64,000 nucleotides of DNA. It comes from Galbula dea. Lineage: Eukaryota; Chordata; Aves; Piciformes; Galbulidae. The notes under the pieces are model-generated. The model was not told the DNA's origin. It ran no database searches and was given only the letters and a program-made list of their open reading frames with translations. The translations under genes and the position numbers were made by a program. The stretch's first letter is position 1, and each line of letters opens with the position of its first letter. Location: the NCBI GenBank assembly GCA_013399015.1, contig VWZX01001149.1, forward strand, positions 6,319 to 70,318. Direction: 5' to 3'. This document shows, one piece after another, positions 48,501 through 60,500 of this stretch.

Positions 48501-51500
48501 GGCCCTTTAAGTCCTGCAAGGCTGCCTGAAGGTCTCCCTGGAGCCTTCTCTTCTCCAGCCTCAACAACCCCAACTCTCTCAGCCTGGCCTCACAGCAGAG
48601 AGCTTCCAGCCCTCAGATCATCTCTGTGGCCTCCTCTGGAGCTGCTCCCCCAGCTCCATGTCTGTGCTGTGCTGAGGACTCCAGAGCTGGCCCCAGCACT
48701 GCAGCTGAGGTCTCCCCAGAGCAGAGCAGAGTAGAGGCACAATCCCCTCCCTGCCCTGCTGGCCACGCTGCTGGGGCTGCAGCCCAGGATGTGGTTGGCT
48801 TTTGGGCTGGGATTGCACATTGCTGCCTCATGGCCAGCTTCTCACCCACCAAAAACTTCTTAGCATAGTTCTGACCCTATGTATGGGAAAAACCCCCAAG
48901 GTTTATTGGAGTGGACATCTCATTGCTCTTTTAATCAGCAATGGCATTGCTGGTTCAGGGTAGAGCTGGAATCCTTGCTCCAAGAAAATCACTGGAAATG
49001 CCAGAGAAGCCTGCAGGCTGATAAGAGCAGCAATGTGGTTTCCCTGACCCTGGCCTGGCTTTGGTGTCAAGAGAAGCTGGCTCCAGTTTTCTACTCCCTC
49101 AGAGCCTTCTGCATGATGCTCAAACATCCCCCAGGCCACAGGGTGGTGAAAGCATTTCATCTCCCTTGGCATCTGCAGCTGAATTGCCCTAGAGTGTGGA
49201 TGCTGATCCAGACTGCAGACTGAGGGTGCCTCAAGGGAAGAGGCAACCTCACAAGCTCAACACAGAGCTGCTTTTTCCCCTGGCAGGAGGCATCAGCTTC
49301 AGGTGCTCAGATGAAGTCTGTGAGGAAGGCATGGATATGGGTGGGGACACTGCTTGTTAGGGGCTTTTTAGAGGAGGAACCATTGTTTGTTTGATTAGCT
49401 GGAAAGAAAGGACCACAGCTGGAGTATTGTGTCCAGTTCTGGGCTCCCCAGTTGAAGAGAGACAAGGAACTGCTGGAGAGAGTCCAACAGAGGCTACCAC
49501 TCCCCAGGCATTTACTAACCAAGACTACAAAGGGAGACAAACTCATACAAGTTCAGAACTCTCCTTCCAACAACTCTGCTCAGCATTTCTAGCTGATCTC
49601 CACCACTCTGGGGGCTGTACCCACCTACTGCAGTCCCATTTCACTCCTTTTGAGGTAAGAAATTGGTGGTTTAGCTTCTTGCTGCTTTGGTGTTTTAGAA
49701 ACAAAGGGTTTGGATTGTGTGTTGGTTTGCAAGGACTGAGATGAGCACATTGGCAGGAGGAGAAGTCACCTAGATGAGTATCATTCCAACCCTGGAAAGG
49801 GCTTTCTTGAAGAAAGAAGATGCTGTGACATGCTTTGGGCTGGAAGGGACCTTGCAAGATGTATTTGGGCTAGTTCCATCAGAGGCTAAGAGGAGATTTA
49901 ATGGCAGCTTACACATACTTTGAAGGAGACAAGAGAAAATGGCCTTAGGTTTAGGTTGGATATTAGGAACAACTTCTTCACTGAAAGGGTTGTCAAGGCC
50001 TGGCCCAGGCTGCCCAGGGCAGTGCTGGAGTCACCATCCCTGGAGGGGTTTCAAAACCATGGAGATGTGTTGCTGAGGGCCATGGTTTGGTGGTGCCCTA
50101 GCAGTGTTGGGTTCATGGTTGGACATGATGATCTTAGGGGTCTCTTCCAACCAGAATGATTCTAACTACCACACTAACCTTCACTCATGGCTGGGCTAAA
50201 CACTCCTAGAAGCCAAGTATGGTGATAGGATGACAGCTCAGATGGGAACTCTCCTCTTAAATATCCTTCTGCTTCCTCAATGGTGGCCAGCTTCAGAGGG
50301 CAGGAAACTCTGCTCCTGTGGAGAAGCAGAGAAACAAGATGGGGCTGCCACCTTCATCACCTCTGGGATGAAGAGACAGAAGGGCAACCTCAATCCAACA
50401 ATGCCCCAAGCCAATATGACAGCTGTTATGCTTCATTAGAGACAAAAAAATCAGTCATCTGGTAAGGAAGGACAATGAGCAGAGGGCTGGAGCACCTCTG
50501 CTATGAGGACAGGCTGAGAGAGTTGGGGTTGTTGAGGCTGGAGAAGAGAAGGCTCCAGGGAGACCTTCTGGTGGCCTTCCAGTGTCTGACATTTCCATTA
50601 CACAGAGCATGAAGTATCCAGAGCCTCATCCAGCAGATGTCCCAATCCTCCTCCATGGGGCCTCAGGAAGAGACACTTACAGCATGATGAAGCTGGTCAT
50701 CTCTTCAGTTGCCCACATGCCCTTGTACAGCACTGATCTCTCTCCCTTCTCATACAGCTTCATGGTTGGGACCTGTGTGACATTCTCCTTTGTGCAGAGG
50801 CCAGGCCAGTCCCAGCAGTTCACTCCAGAGAGTAAAAGCCCCTGGGTTCCTAGAGGGGAAAACAAAGCCAGAGTCACAGAATCATTCAGGTTGGAAGAGA
50901 TCTCTAAGATCATTAAGTCCAACCATCAACCTAACACCACCATGAACACCAGGCAACACAAAATGAGGAAGAAATGGTTGAAAAAGAGCCTTTGTGTGAT
51001 ATTATGACCCTGCCAGATCTCCTGGTTGCTTTGCTGGGCCATCCTGCAGGGCTGGATCCTAGCACATGCAACAAGCCTACTGTGGGTCACCACTGAGAAG
51101 CTGCTGCTGGAGCATTCCTGGAGCCCAGGCTTGCTTTGTGGAGGCAGGATGTCAAAATCCAGCCCTCAAAACTCAATCCCTGTGAGAACAGGCTATCTCC
51201 CTGCTGAAATGCTGGATATTCAGATGCTTTGGAGCATAATACTACTGATTTCCAGCCTGTAAATGTGTTCAGTGTCCCAGCAGTTGTGGATTGATCCAAG
51301 CACCAGACCATGGAGAGAAGGACCTTGGGGAAGTGGTTGGGGGCATTTCTCAGAAGGAAATTCCCAGAGATATTTGTAGCTGGCTGGTTACTCAAAGGAA
51401 TACCATGAAACCCTAAGGCAAGTGGCCAGGAGCAGAAAAAGCAGTCAGGAAAGGTACTGGAAATACCTTGGGAGTGAGGCCAGGCCAAAGAAATGTTGCA

Positions 51501-54500
51501 GGCTCTTGCTTACAGGAAAGAGAGAAGATAAAAGCTTGGCCTGGAGGAGGTTGATGAATTCAAGGCTTTTTCATTTGTTAGGGTGGGCAGTGTTTGTTCT
51601 GCCTCAGTTCTGGAGCCAAGGACAGAAGCTGAAGGTCCCAGAGACCTGAGAGATGTAACAGAGGCTGGCAGCCTGCTGGAATTCACCCTACCTGTGTGCA
51701 AGCTGCTCTTCTCCAAGCCACTGGCAGATACTTGCAGCAGCTTAAGAAAGAGCCTGGGGTCTCACAGACAGGGGAGAGGGGGAAAGGGAGAGGGGGAAAG
51801 GGAGAGGGGGGAAGNNNNNNNNNNNNNNNNNNNNNNNNNNNNNNAAAGAGGGAGGGGGAAGGAAAAGAGGGAGGGGGAAGGAAAAGAGGGAGAGCACATT
51901 GGAGTTACAGAGCAGTCAATTCAACTTTTGGCTCCTGGTCCTAAAAAAGCTTTTTATGAGTGTCAGCAAAACTCCAAGGGTTCATAAGCAGTGAAGCAAA
52001 TGAAGGTTGGTTCCCTGCATGCTCTCCATGAAGCCAAGCCACAGCATCTGCAGCTCCAGCATGCTCTCCTCAGCCTTCCTTTCACCTCTGCAGGTTGAGT
52101 GATGACCAGCACACACTGCTGCCTGTCCACCAGCTCTCCTAGGCACCACCCCTTGGTTGCCAGCCTTGCCTGAGCTACCTCCTCCCTGCTTGCCCAAGAA
52201 GAGCAGAGCAAGCTACAGTCCACAGGCCACCCACTGGCCATGCCCACTGCAGGAATGCCTTATCTCAGCTATCTTCATGCCCTCCCTCCTTCTGTTTGAG
52301 CAGGAGTTCAGAGTTACATGGGAAAGAGGAGATGAAGCCTAGAGAGCAGTACACACAGGGAGGCAGACCATTGCAAAGTGTCCTTCAGAGGCCAGGGCCA
52401 AGGTCAAGGCATGGGATGAGGGATTTCTCAAGAGTAAATTGAAGATCAAAGCAGCCAAGCTTCCTTCTCTGGCTGCCCTGGGGTTGATTCTGATTCCTGT
52501 ATGGCTGATGGAATAAAACACACATCCAATCTGCACATGAACCCAAGCCCAGAAGGGCAGAAAGCAACTTGAAGAGCCAAGGGTAACAAGAGCAGCATTC
52601 CACAAGGAGAAGCAGGAGGCACAGATAGCATCAGGGCTGCAGAAAAGGGCAAAGCTCACTCTGGGCTGAACTCTCAACAGCATCTGCAAGATATGGGAGG
52701 GAAATGATGTTCTTTTGTCCTGGTGAGACCTCTGCAGAGCCCAGCAAGTCAAGCTGGGAAAGATGTTTCTGGAAAGGCTGAAGCAGATGAGAGAGAAGCT
52801 GGAGGAGTTTGGAAGCTGTGCCTCCTGAGGGAAACAAAAACCCAAAGAACTCTGTTCCTTTGGCTAGGAAATGGCCTGGCAGAAGGAAACAAGAAGAGCT
52901 AACCACATGTAAACCTGCTCTGGAGGTGATAGTGAGATCACTCCCTGCTGCCAGCTAGGCAAGGACATGCAACAGTTCATTCCCAGGGAGGGAGCTTTGA
53001 CCAACTACTCCAAGAAGCTGCTAAGAACTAAATAGAGCTGAGTTAAGCTCAGCTTAAGGAAGAAAATTTTGACCCTGAGGGTGGTGAGAGCCTGTCCCAG
53101 GTTGCCCAGAGAGGTGGGAGATGTCCCATTCATCCCTGGAACCATCCCAGCTCAGGTTGGTTGGGGCTGTGAGCAACCTGCTCTAGTTGCAGATGTCCCT
53201 GCTGACTGCAGGGGGTTGGACTAGGTGACCTGGAAAGGTTCCTTCCACCCAAAACCAGCCTGATTTTTGGAGTCTTTTTGGCAGAGAAGCTGTGGAAGAG
53301 TTTTAATCCCAGCCTAGAAATGTGCCTGTCAGGGATGGGCAAAGCATCTCCACATCCAAGGGGGAAGGCAGAGGTGACCTTAGCATATGCTCCTAGCCCT
53401 TATCCCTCCATCCTTGGCATCCCACTGGCCCATCTTCTGGAACCTTCACTTTAGGTTCTGCTTTGCAGCTCCCTGGAGGAGTTTGCTGCTGTTCTGCCTT
53501 GTGTCAAGACTCATACACAGGAAAAGCCAGCAGCAGCAGCAAGGAGCTAAGGCTCTGCAGTTCCAGTCAGACAGACAGGAGTTGTCCAAACACTCCATGA
53601 GAACAGAAATGGTTTGTGTCATTCTCCAGGCTCTGAAATCCCATCTGCCATGACAAGCCTGCCCCTGGATTTATTTCACACCTCTGCTCCAGCAGAGCTG
53701 GCTCTCATCAGCTCTTACCACATCATCTTGTGTCTTGCCCAACTCTCAGAAACAATGGCATGGAAACAGGGCTTGGATGTCTTATTAAAATGGAGTTGCA
53801 AGGCTGCTCTGAGATCCTCCAAAGATAAGGTTTGGATACTGCCTGGGGGGAGGATTACAGACCAAAAGAGCCTGATCTGGCCTGAGAGGAACACCTTGTA
53901 TAGAATGATCACTCTCCCATCCTCACCTGCACCACATGATTCATTACTGAAGGAGCAGCAGCTTCAGGAGCTGAGTAACTCAGCACCAGCCCTCTGGTCA
54001 CTGGTGAGCTGCTAGGTGGGAAGGAAGGTGAGAGAGAGGAACACAGGATGCTGCTGCTCTGTCATTTTTGGTGCATCTGAAAGCAGTACCAAGCAAAATC
54101 CTCTGCCCTAGGGGTCCTGTAAAACCAGGCCATGGTAAATTAGCACTGCTATAGGAAACAAGGAAAAGCAAGAATCCCTGCAACTTCTACTCCTTTAGAA
54201 GGCAGGACTGCCAGTAGAAACAGCTCACCTGAAGAGCTGCTCCAAAGGCTACAAGAGGAAAGAGAAGTTGTGTGTGAAGTGCTGCACTTCCAGAGGAGGA
54301 ATCCAGTATGGGATTGGGAAGCAACTCCCAGGCCAGCATCACCACATGGACTCCTCAGTCCTCACTGCAGACTTAGGTTCCATGAACACACCTTGCTAAA
54401 TCACACAGGTGGTTTTCATGCTTCTGAGCCACACCTTCAGACCTCTGGCTTGGGAAGTCATTGGCCAAAAAGACTCCACAAGCACTGAAGAGGGAATCAT

Positions 54501-57500
54501 AGAATGACAGAGTGGTTTGGGTTGGAAGGGACCTTTCCAGGTCATTTAGTCCAAGCCCCCTGCACTCACCAAGGACATCTTCAGCTACAGCAGGTTGCTC
54601 ACAGCCCCAGACAACCTGAGCTGCAATGGTTCCAGGGATGGGACATCTCCCACCTCTCTGGGTAACCTGGGCCAGGCTCTCACCACCCTCAGCAGAAAAA
54701 CTTTCTTCCTTCTATCTAGTCTAAATTTCTCTCTCTTGGTTTCAAACCATCAGCCCTTGCCCTATCACTACATGTCCTAATAAAAAACTCCCTCTCCAGC
54801 TTTCTCCTTGGCCCCATTTAGCACTGAAAGGCTGCAAGAAGTTCTCCCTGAAGCCTTCTCTTCTCCAGACCAGAGCAACCACAGCTCTCTCAGCCTCTCC
54901 TCACAGCAGAGGGGTTTTTCACCCCAGGATACTGCTCTTCTTAGATCCTGGCCTCCTCTCTCCTTTGCAAAGAAAGGCTAAGGACACCCCTAAAAAATGC
55001 TCAGCACTGTCTCCCCCTTCACATCCTCTCCTAGATGTGCTCCTTCCACAAAATCACACCTGGCAAGAGAAAAAGAGCTGCAGCAGTTAGCCCTAGGGGC
55101 ACACCTGTGCTGCAAGAGCAGGAAATGGGCTCAGTTCAGCAAGGCAGAGAGCTGCAGCTCTTTATCTCTTGCTAGATTGGATCTCTCAACAAAGGGAAAC
55201 CAGCTGGGGGCCTACAAATTTCACTGTGTGAGGATCTGCTGAACATCTGTTACTGGCTGATTCACAGGGTCATGCCAGCCCCTAACCTCCCCCTCCCCCT
55301 TCTCTTGCACTCCATCTCCCAGAGTCTATTCTCAGTGCTATTCTGCCCAAAGAACTGGCAGCAGAAGTGCCACCTGGTTCTGCAACTCAAAGCATACCTC
55401 TCCAGAAGGTGATTCACATCTCAGGCAGCTGCTGTTGGCTTCTCAAGCCTCCAGGAGAAAGCCCCACCCCAGAGAGCAGACAGGAACACCAACCCTTCTG
55501 GGGAAGCTGAGAGCTTGCCCCAAAGCCAGAGCCCAGATCCTGCACAGTTCAGGATCTTCTTCCTGGTCCAGAACTGTGTTCCAGTGCTGTATCTCCCATC
55601 ACCCTGGCCAGAACTGATTGCCCAGGGACCTCCATCCTTCCAGGTTTTCCAGCCATAACTGAAGCTCCCTCAGCAGCAGAGACAAAGGATCTCCAGATCC
55701 ACTCCTGACCTCTCAGAGGTCATAGCAAGGGGAGCAGCCTGGAGGCATTCCACAGGTCACATCTGGCCTGGGAGTCTTTGATGAGACCTCTCAGATCCCA
55801 GAGGAAAAGCCTTGACCCCAATCAGTTCAGAATCTCAGCTGAGAATCTGTCTGACTGCTTCCACATCCTGAGATTGTTATCAGATGAGTCAAGGAACACA
55901 TGGTGAAAGCCTGGTCATGCAGAATCCACCAAGGGTTGGCCACTGGCTCAGGAAGAGGCAGAGTTTCACCCCCTGACTCTCCTAGGTTGCTCCTCTAGCT
56001 GCTCTGACTGCTGGGGAGTGGAAAAGCAGCTCCACAAGCCACCACCAAGCATAATAGCTCCAACCACAACCACCTGCCCTCAGCTTCCCTTTTTCTTCCT
56101 GGGATTTCAGGCCACCCCAAAGCTGCTGCTGACTTTCTCCTCATGCAGAACCACTTTCCTTCAAGCCACAGCACCAGCCACAGTGTTGCCAGGAGGCTTT
56201 CTGGTAAGCAACACCCATTGCACCTGCTGCCTGGGTCCTCTGCAGACTCCTCACTGCTGAGAGCTCAGCCTGAATCCTGCTTGCACTCTGAAGGAGATGG
56301 AGCCCAGCTCCAGGGCAGGGTCATGGCTAGGAGAAAGAAGCATTGATGAAGAAGAAAAAGCAAGAGAAGGAACCTCCAGAGGTGCCAGGAAAGCTCTTGC
56401 CCAGAGGGATGAGACTTCCCCACTGTGTTGCAAGGAACTGAGGATGAAGTGTCCCCTGCAGGAGAGGAAGAGGTTCAGATGTGCAGGACCCACATGTCTC
56501 CACTAACCACAGAGAGGGATGGGGCTGAAGACCTGAATGAAGCTGAACTAGGGCTTGCACTGGCTCAGGAGCTGCTCAGATCCTCTGGAAGGATCACCCC
56601 CTCCTGCCTTTACTCTCACAACACCTGATGTGTGTTGTCTTGAAGCATTGCTGATCCTTCACATATCACTTCTGGAGTTCTGTGGCCACCTCCATGACTT
56701 CCCACATCATTAAGCCAGTCTCCAGGCCCTGAAGGCACCATCATTCTAACTTATTCCTCTGACACCATCCTGCTCCAGTGGATCTGGGCCTGCCCACACC
56801 TGCCTCTCCTGCTTTCCACCAAAGCCAGGGCCAATTACTGCTCCTTTGCAGACCAGCTACTGCCAGGGACAGATCTGATCTGCCACCCAGCACACTGCTG
56901 TGCATCTCCTTGGTCTCTGCAGGACCCTAGCACTGAGGGGCACAAACAGGACCCTGTTCCTGTGATGCAGGCTTCAGTGTCTGCTGTTTCATTCTCCTCA
57001 CCCCAAAGCCCACCTTGTGTCACCCATGGCAGCTGCTGCTCTGCCCTGGCCCTCCTCATGCTTTTGGTTCTTCACCACCTACTCCCTGTGCCCACCACCA
57101 GCATCAGCACCACAAACACCATCATTCACAGAATCATTTTGGTTGGAAAAGACCTTTCAGTTCATGGAGTCCAACCATTAACTTAGCACTGCCAGGTCAC
57201 CACTAACCCATGGCCCTCAGCACCACACCTACACATATTTTGTACCCCTCCAGGGATGGTGACTCCACCACTGCCCTCTGGCCAGGGCTTCACAACCCTT
57301 TTGGGGAAGAAATTGTTCCTAATGTCCAACCTAAACCTCCCCTGGTGCAACTTGAGGCCATTTCCCCTCATCCTGTCACTTGTTACCTAGAAGAAGAGAT
57401 CAACCCCCACCTGGCTCCAACCTCCTTTCAGGGAGCTGTAGAGAGTGAGAAGGTCTCCCCTGAGCCTCCTCTTCTCCAGGCTAACCAACCCCAGCTCCCT

Positions 57501-60500
57501 CAGCTGCTCCTCACAACACTTGTGCTCTACACCCTGCACCAGCTTCACTGCCCTTCTCTGGACACCAGCACCTCAGTGTCCTTGGAGAGAGTGAGGAGCC
57601 CAAAACTGATCCCAGGATTGGAGCTGTGGCCTCCCCAGTGCCCAGGCCAGGAGGCCAATCCCTGCCCTAGTCCTGCTGCCACACTAGTGTTGATCCAAGC
57701 CAGGATGCTCTTGGCCTTCTTGGCCACCTGGGCTCACTGCTGCCTCATCTCCAGCTGCTGTCAACCAGCACCTCCAGGTCCTTTTCCACCAAGCAGTTCT
57801 CAAGCCACTCTGCCCCAAGCCTAAAGCACTGGGGAAGCCTAACCTGGGCCACTAAGATCCCTAAATAAGAAAGAGAAGCCTCCTGCTAAGTAACCTGATG
57901 TGGGTAATGCCCTCCTGAGGAATCTGAGAGAGAAAAAGAGTATATTCTGGGTGAGGTACCACCAATACCATCCACATCCTCCCAAACCCCTGGTTCCTGC
58001 TGTCAGGGCAGGCACATGCCAGCTGTAAGCACTCAGATCCCTGGCACCTTACCTTGCAGGTGAGCAGCCACCTCAATGTAAGACTGCAGCACTGCCAGGG
58101 ACACTGCTTCCCCTGAAACACAGCAGAGACACAGTCCTGAGGGACATACAGGCAACACCAGCCCCACCTTGCTCCCTGACAATGTCAAGTTACAGTTCTC
58201 TGCATCCTGAGGTGCTTCAAGCTCTGAAAGACTTGAAAGGCATAAGGAAAATTGGACTTTGTGCTCCTGTGCAGCAGAAAGCAACCAGGTTGTCCAGGTT
58301 ATGCCAGAGAATTGTAGAATCACTGGCTTGGCCTGGAAGAGACCTTTAAAAGTTACCTAGTCCAAGCCAAGAGCCCATGTTACCACAGTTTGCCCTCTTG
58401 TCCTCTTTGGATGCCTGTAAAATGAAGATTACAACCCTGTGAGCACTCTAGACTGAGAGACACTGTCTTCAGAGAGCATCAGGCAGTGAGAACTGATTTA
58501 ATCTGGATGCCAGTGGTGGGTGGAGATCCTTGGGGCCACATCTTTATCATTTCAGCTTCGAACCACAGACTTGCCAGAGTTGGAAGGGACCTTCAAGATC
58601 ACCTAGTTCCAACCCCCCTGCCTGCCAGGGACACCTTCCACTAGATCAGGTTGCCCAGGGCCCCATCCAGCCTGGCCTGAAAAGCTTCCAGGGATGGAGC
58701 TTCCACAACCTCTCTGGGCAACCTGTTCCAGTGTCTCCCCACCCTCACAGGGAAGAACTTCCTCCTAATATCCAATCTAAATCCCCCCTCCTCTAGCTTA
58801 CACCCATTCCCCCTAGTCCTATCACTACCTGACCTCCTCAAAAGTCCTCCCCAGCTTTCTTGTAGCCCCCTTCAGATCCTGGAAGGCCACCAGAAGGTCT
58901 CCCTGGAGCCTTCTCTTCTCCAGCCTGAACAACCCCAACTCTCTCAGTCTGTCCTTGTAGCAGAGGTGCTCCAGGCCTCTGCTCATTCTCCTGGCCCTTC
59001 TCTGGACTCCCTCCAGCACCCCCATATCCCTCTTGGAACAGGGGCTCCAGAACTGGCTGCAGTACTCAGGTGGGGTCTCAGGAGAGTGGAGCAGAGGGGT
59101 AGACCTGCTGGCCATGCTCCTCTTGTCTCCAGCACCACCTGGAAAGCATGGGGAGCAGAACCATGCTCCTGCTCATGGTGGAAAGCTTAGAGAACAGCAA
59201 GCCAGGCCACATTTCATACTCACAGCTGGCATAAAAGAGGACCACAGTCCAGGCAGTCTCCAGCAAAGCTGAGTGGAAGGTATCCTCAGTCAGGATGTGG
59301 ATCTGCTCCAGGGGCAGCTCTCGCTTCTTCTCCCTGGAAACTGCTTCCACCACCTGATCATCTTGAATGTCTGCAAGGAAGCCACAGCTCTGCATGAGCT
59401 CAGGGCAGAAGGAACTGCAGCTCCTGGTGCCAGCCCAACAGCATGGTTTTGGAAGCCAGGATCTCACAGCAAAGACATGGTGACTGTCAGCAGGGGGTAA
59501 GCAAGTAATTGCCTGCTTCAGGGGAGTGGAGGCACAGACACACAGACCCACTGAAACAGAATCACAACATCCCAGAACTCCTGAGCTGGAAGGGACCCCA
59601 AGGATCATCCAGTCCAACTCCTGTCCATGCACAGGACAAGCCCAAAGTCACCCCATGTGTCTAAGAGCACTGGCCAAATGCTGCTGGCATTCCAGGAGAG
59701 TTGGGGCCACGACTGCACCCCTGGGGAGCCTGTTCCAATGCTCCACCACTCTCTGGGTGAAGAACCTTCTCCTAACATCTAACCTGACACTCCCCTGGCA
59801 CAGCTTCATGCTGTTCCCCCAGGTCCTGTCACTGGTCAGCAGAGAGAAGAGGTCAGCAGCCACCCCACCCTCTCAGGTGAGGAAGTTCTCAACTGCAGTG
59901 AGGTCTGACACCCTGATGTCATCTCCCCCCACTTACACTCTCAGACATGAACACTCCTCTTTAAGCACCACTGGCTCCTCCAAGATCCTCTGCTGCTTTG
60001 TTTGCAAATCAAACCCCATTTTGTATGGAAAACAAATGCATCTTGAAGGAAGCACTGCAGGGGCCAGTGTTTTCTCCCTGGGGAAAGCAAGTCTGGAACA
60101 GCTCTTAGAAAAACATTCCAAACCTTTCCAAAGGGACTGAGAATTCTGAGGCTCTTCTCATGTCTGGAAAGGAGACAGTGCTGGGGGCACTTTAAAGCCC
60201 TCAGGCTCCTGAATCATAGAATGCTTTGGGTTGGAAGAGACCTTAAAGATCATCTTTGATGCCTGCCAGGGACACCTCCCACTAGAGCAGGCTGCTAAAA
60301 GCCCCATGCAGCCTGGGTTTGAATACTTCTAGGGATGGAGCTTCCACAGCCTCTCTAGGCAACCTGAAGCTGCACAGAATATAGAATCCCAGGTTGGAAA
60401 GGACCTCAGGGATCATCTGCTCCAACCTTTTTTGGGCAAAGCACTTTAGTGTCCTCTAGTGCTTTACCCTGTGCCTGCCCTTCCCTAGCAGATGCTGCCT

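Larger units (their letters stand above)
46272..50178 (-). other. TXNDC16: TXNDC16 intron
   Basis: A 3.9-kb intron with a degenerate tandem repeat (46885-47080) and CR1 pieces at 48050-48208, 48249-48302, 48303-48865, 49409-49497 and 49822-50166. The stretches 46275-46880, 47085-48045, 48870-49400 and 49500-49820 are unassigned. Confidence 0.8.
50850..58052 (-). other. TXNDC16: TXNDC16 intron, 7.2 kb, with a 30-base gap
   Basis: The largest intron in the window. It contains a CR1 tail 25 bases from the acceptor, a purine repeat broken by 30 N (51770-51895), and CR1 copies at 53055-53262, 54497-54920 and 57127-57845. The long parts 51900-53050, 53265-54490 and 54925-57120 show no gene or repeat that I can recognise. 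Confidence 0.8.
58113..59223 (-). other. TXNDC16: TXNDC16 intron with CR1
   Basis: A 1.1-kb intron; about half is the CR1 copy 58560-59130, with a CR1 tail stub at 58313-58365. Nothing else is recognised. Confidence 0.8.

Noticed and set aside
58053..59370. Loss of a CXXC redox site in TXNDC16 as a bird-specific change
   Set aside because: The human protein also lacks cysteines at this position, so the family is naturally non-catalytic here.
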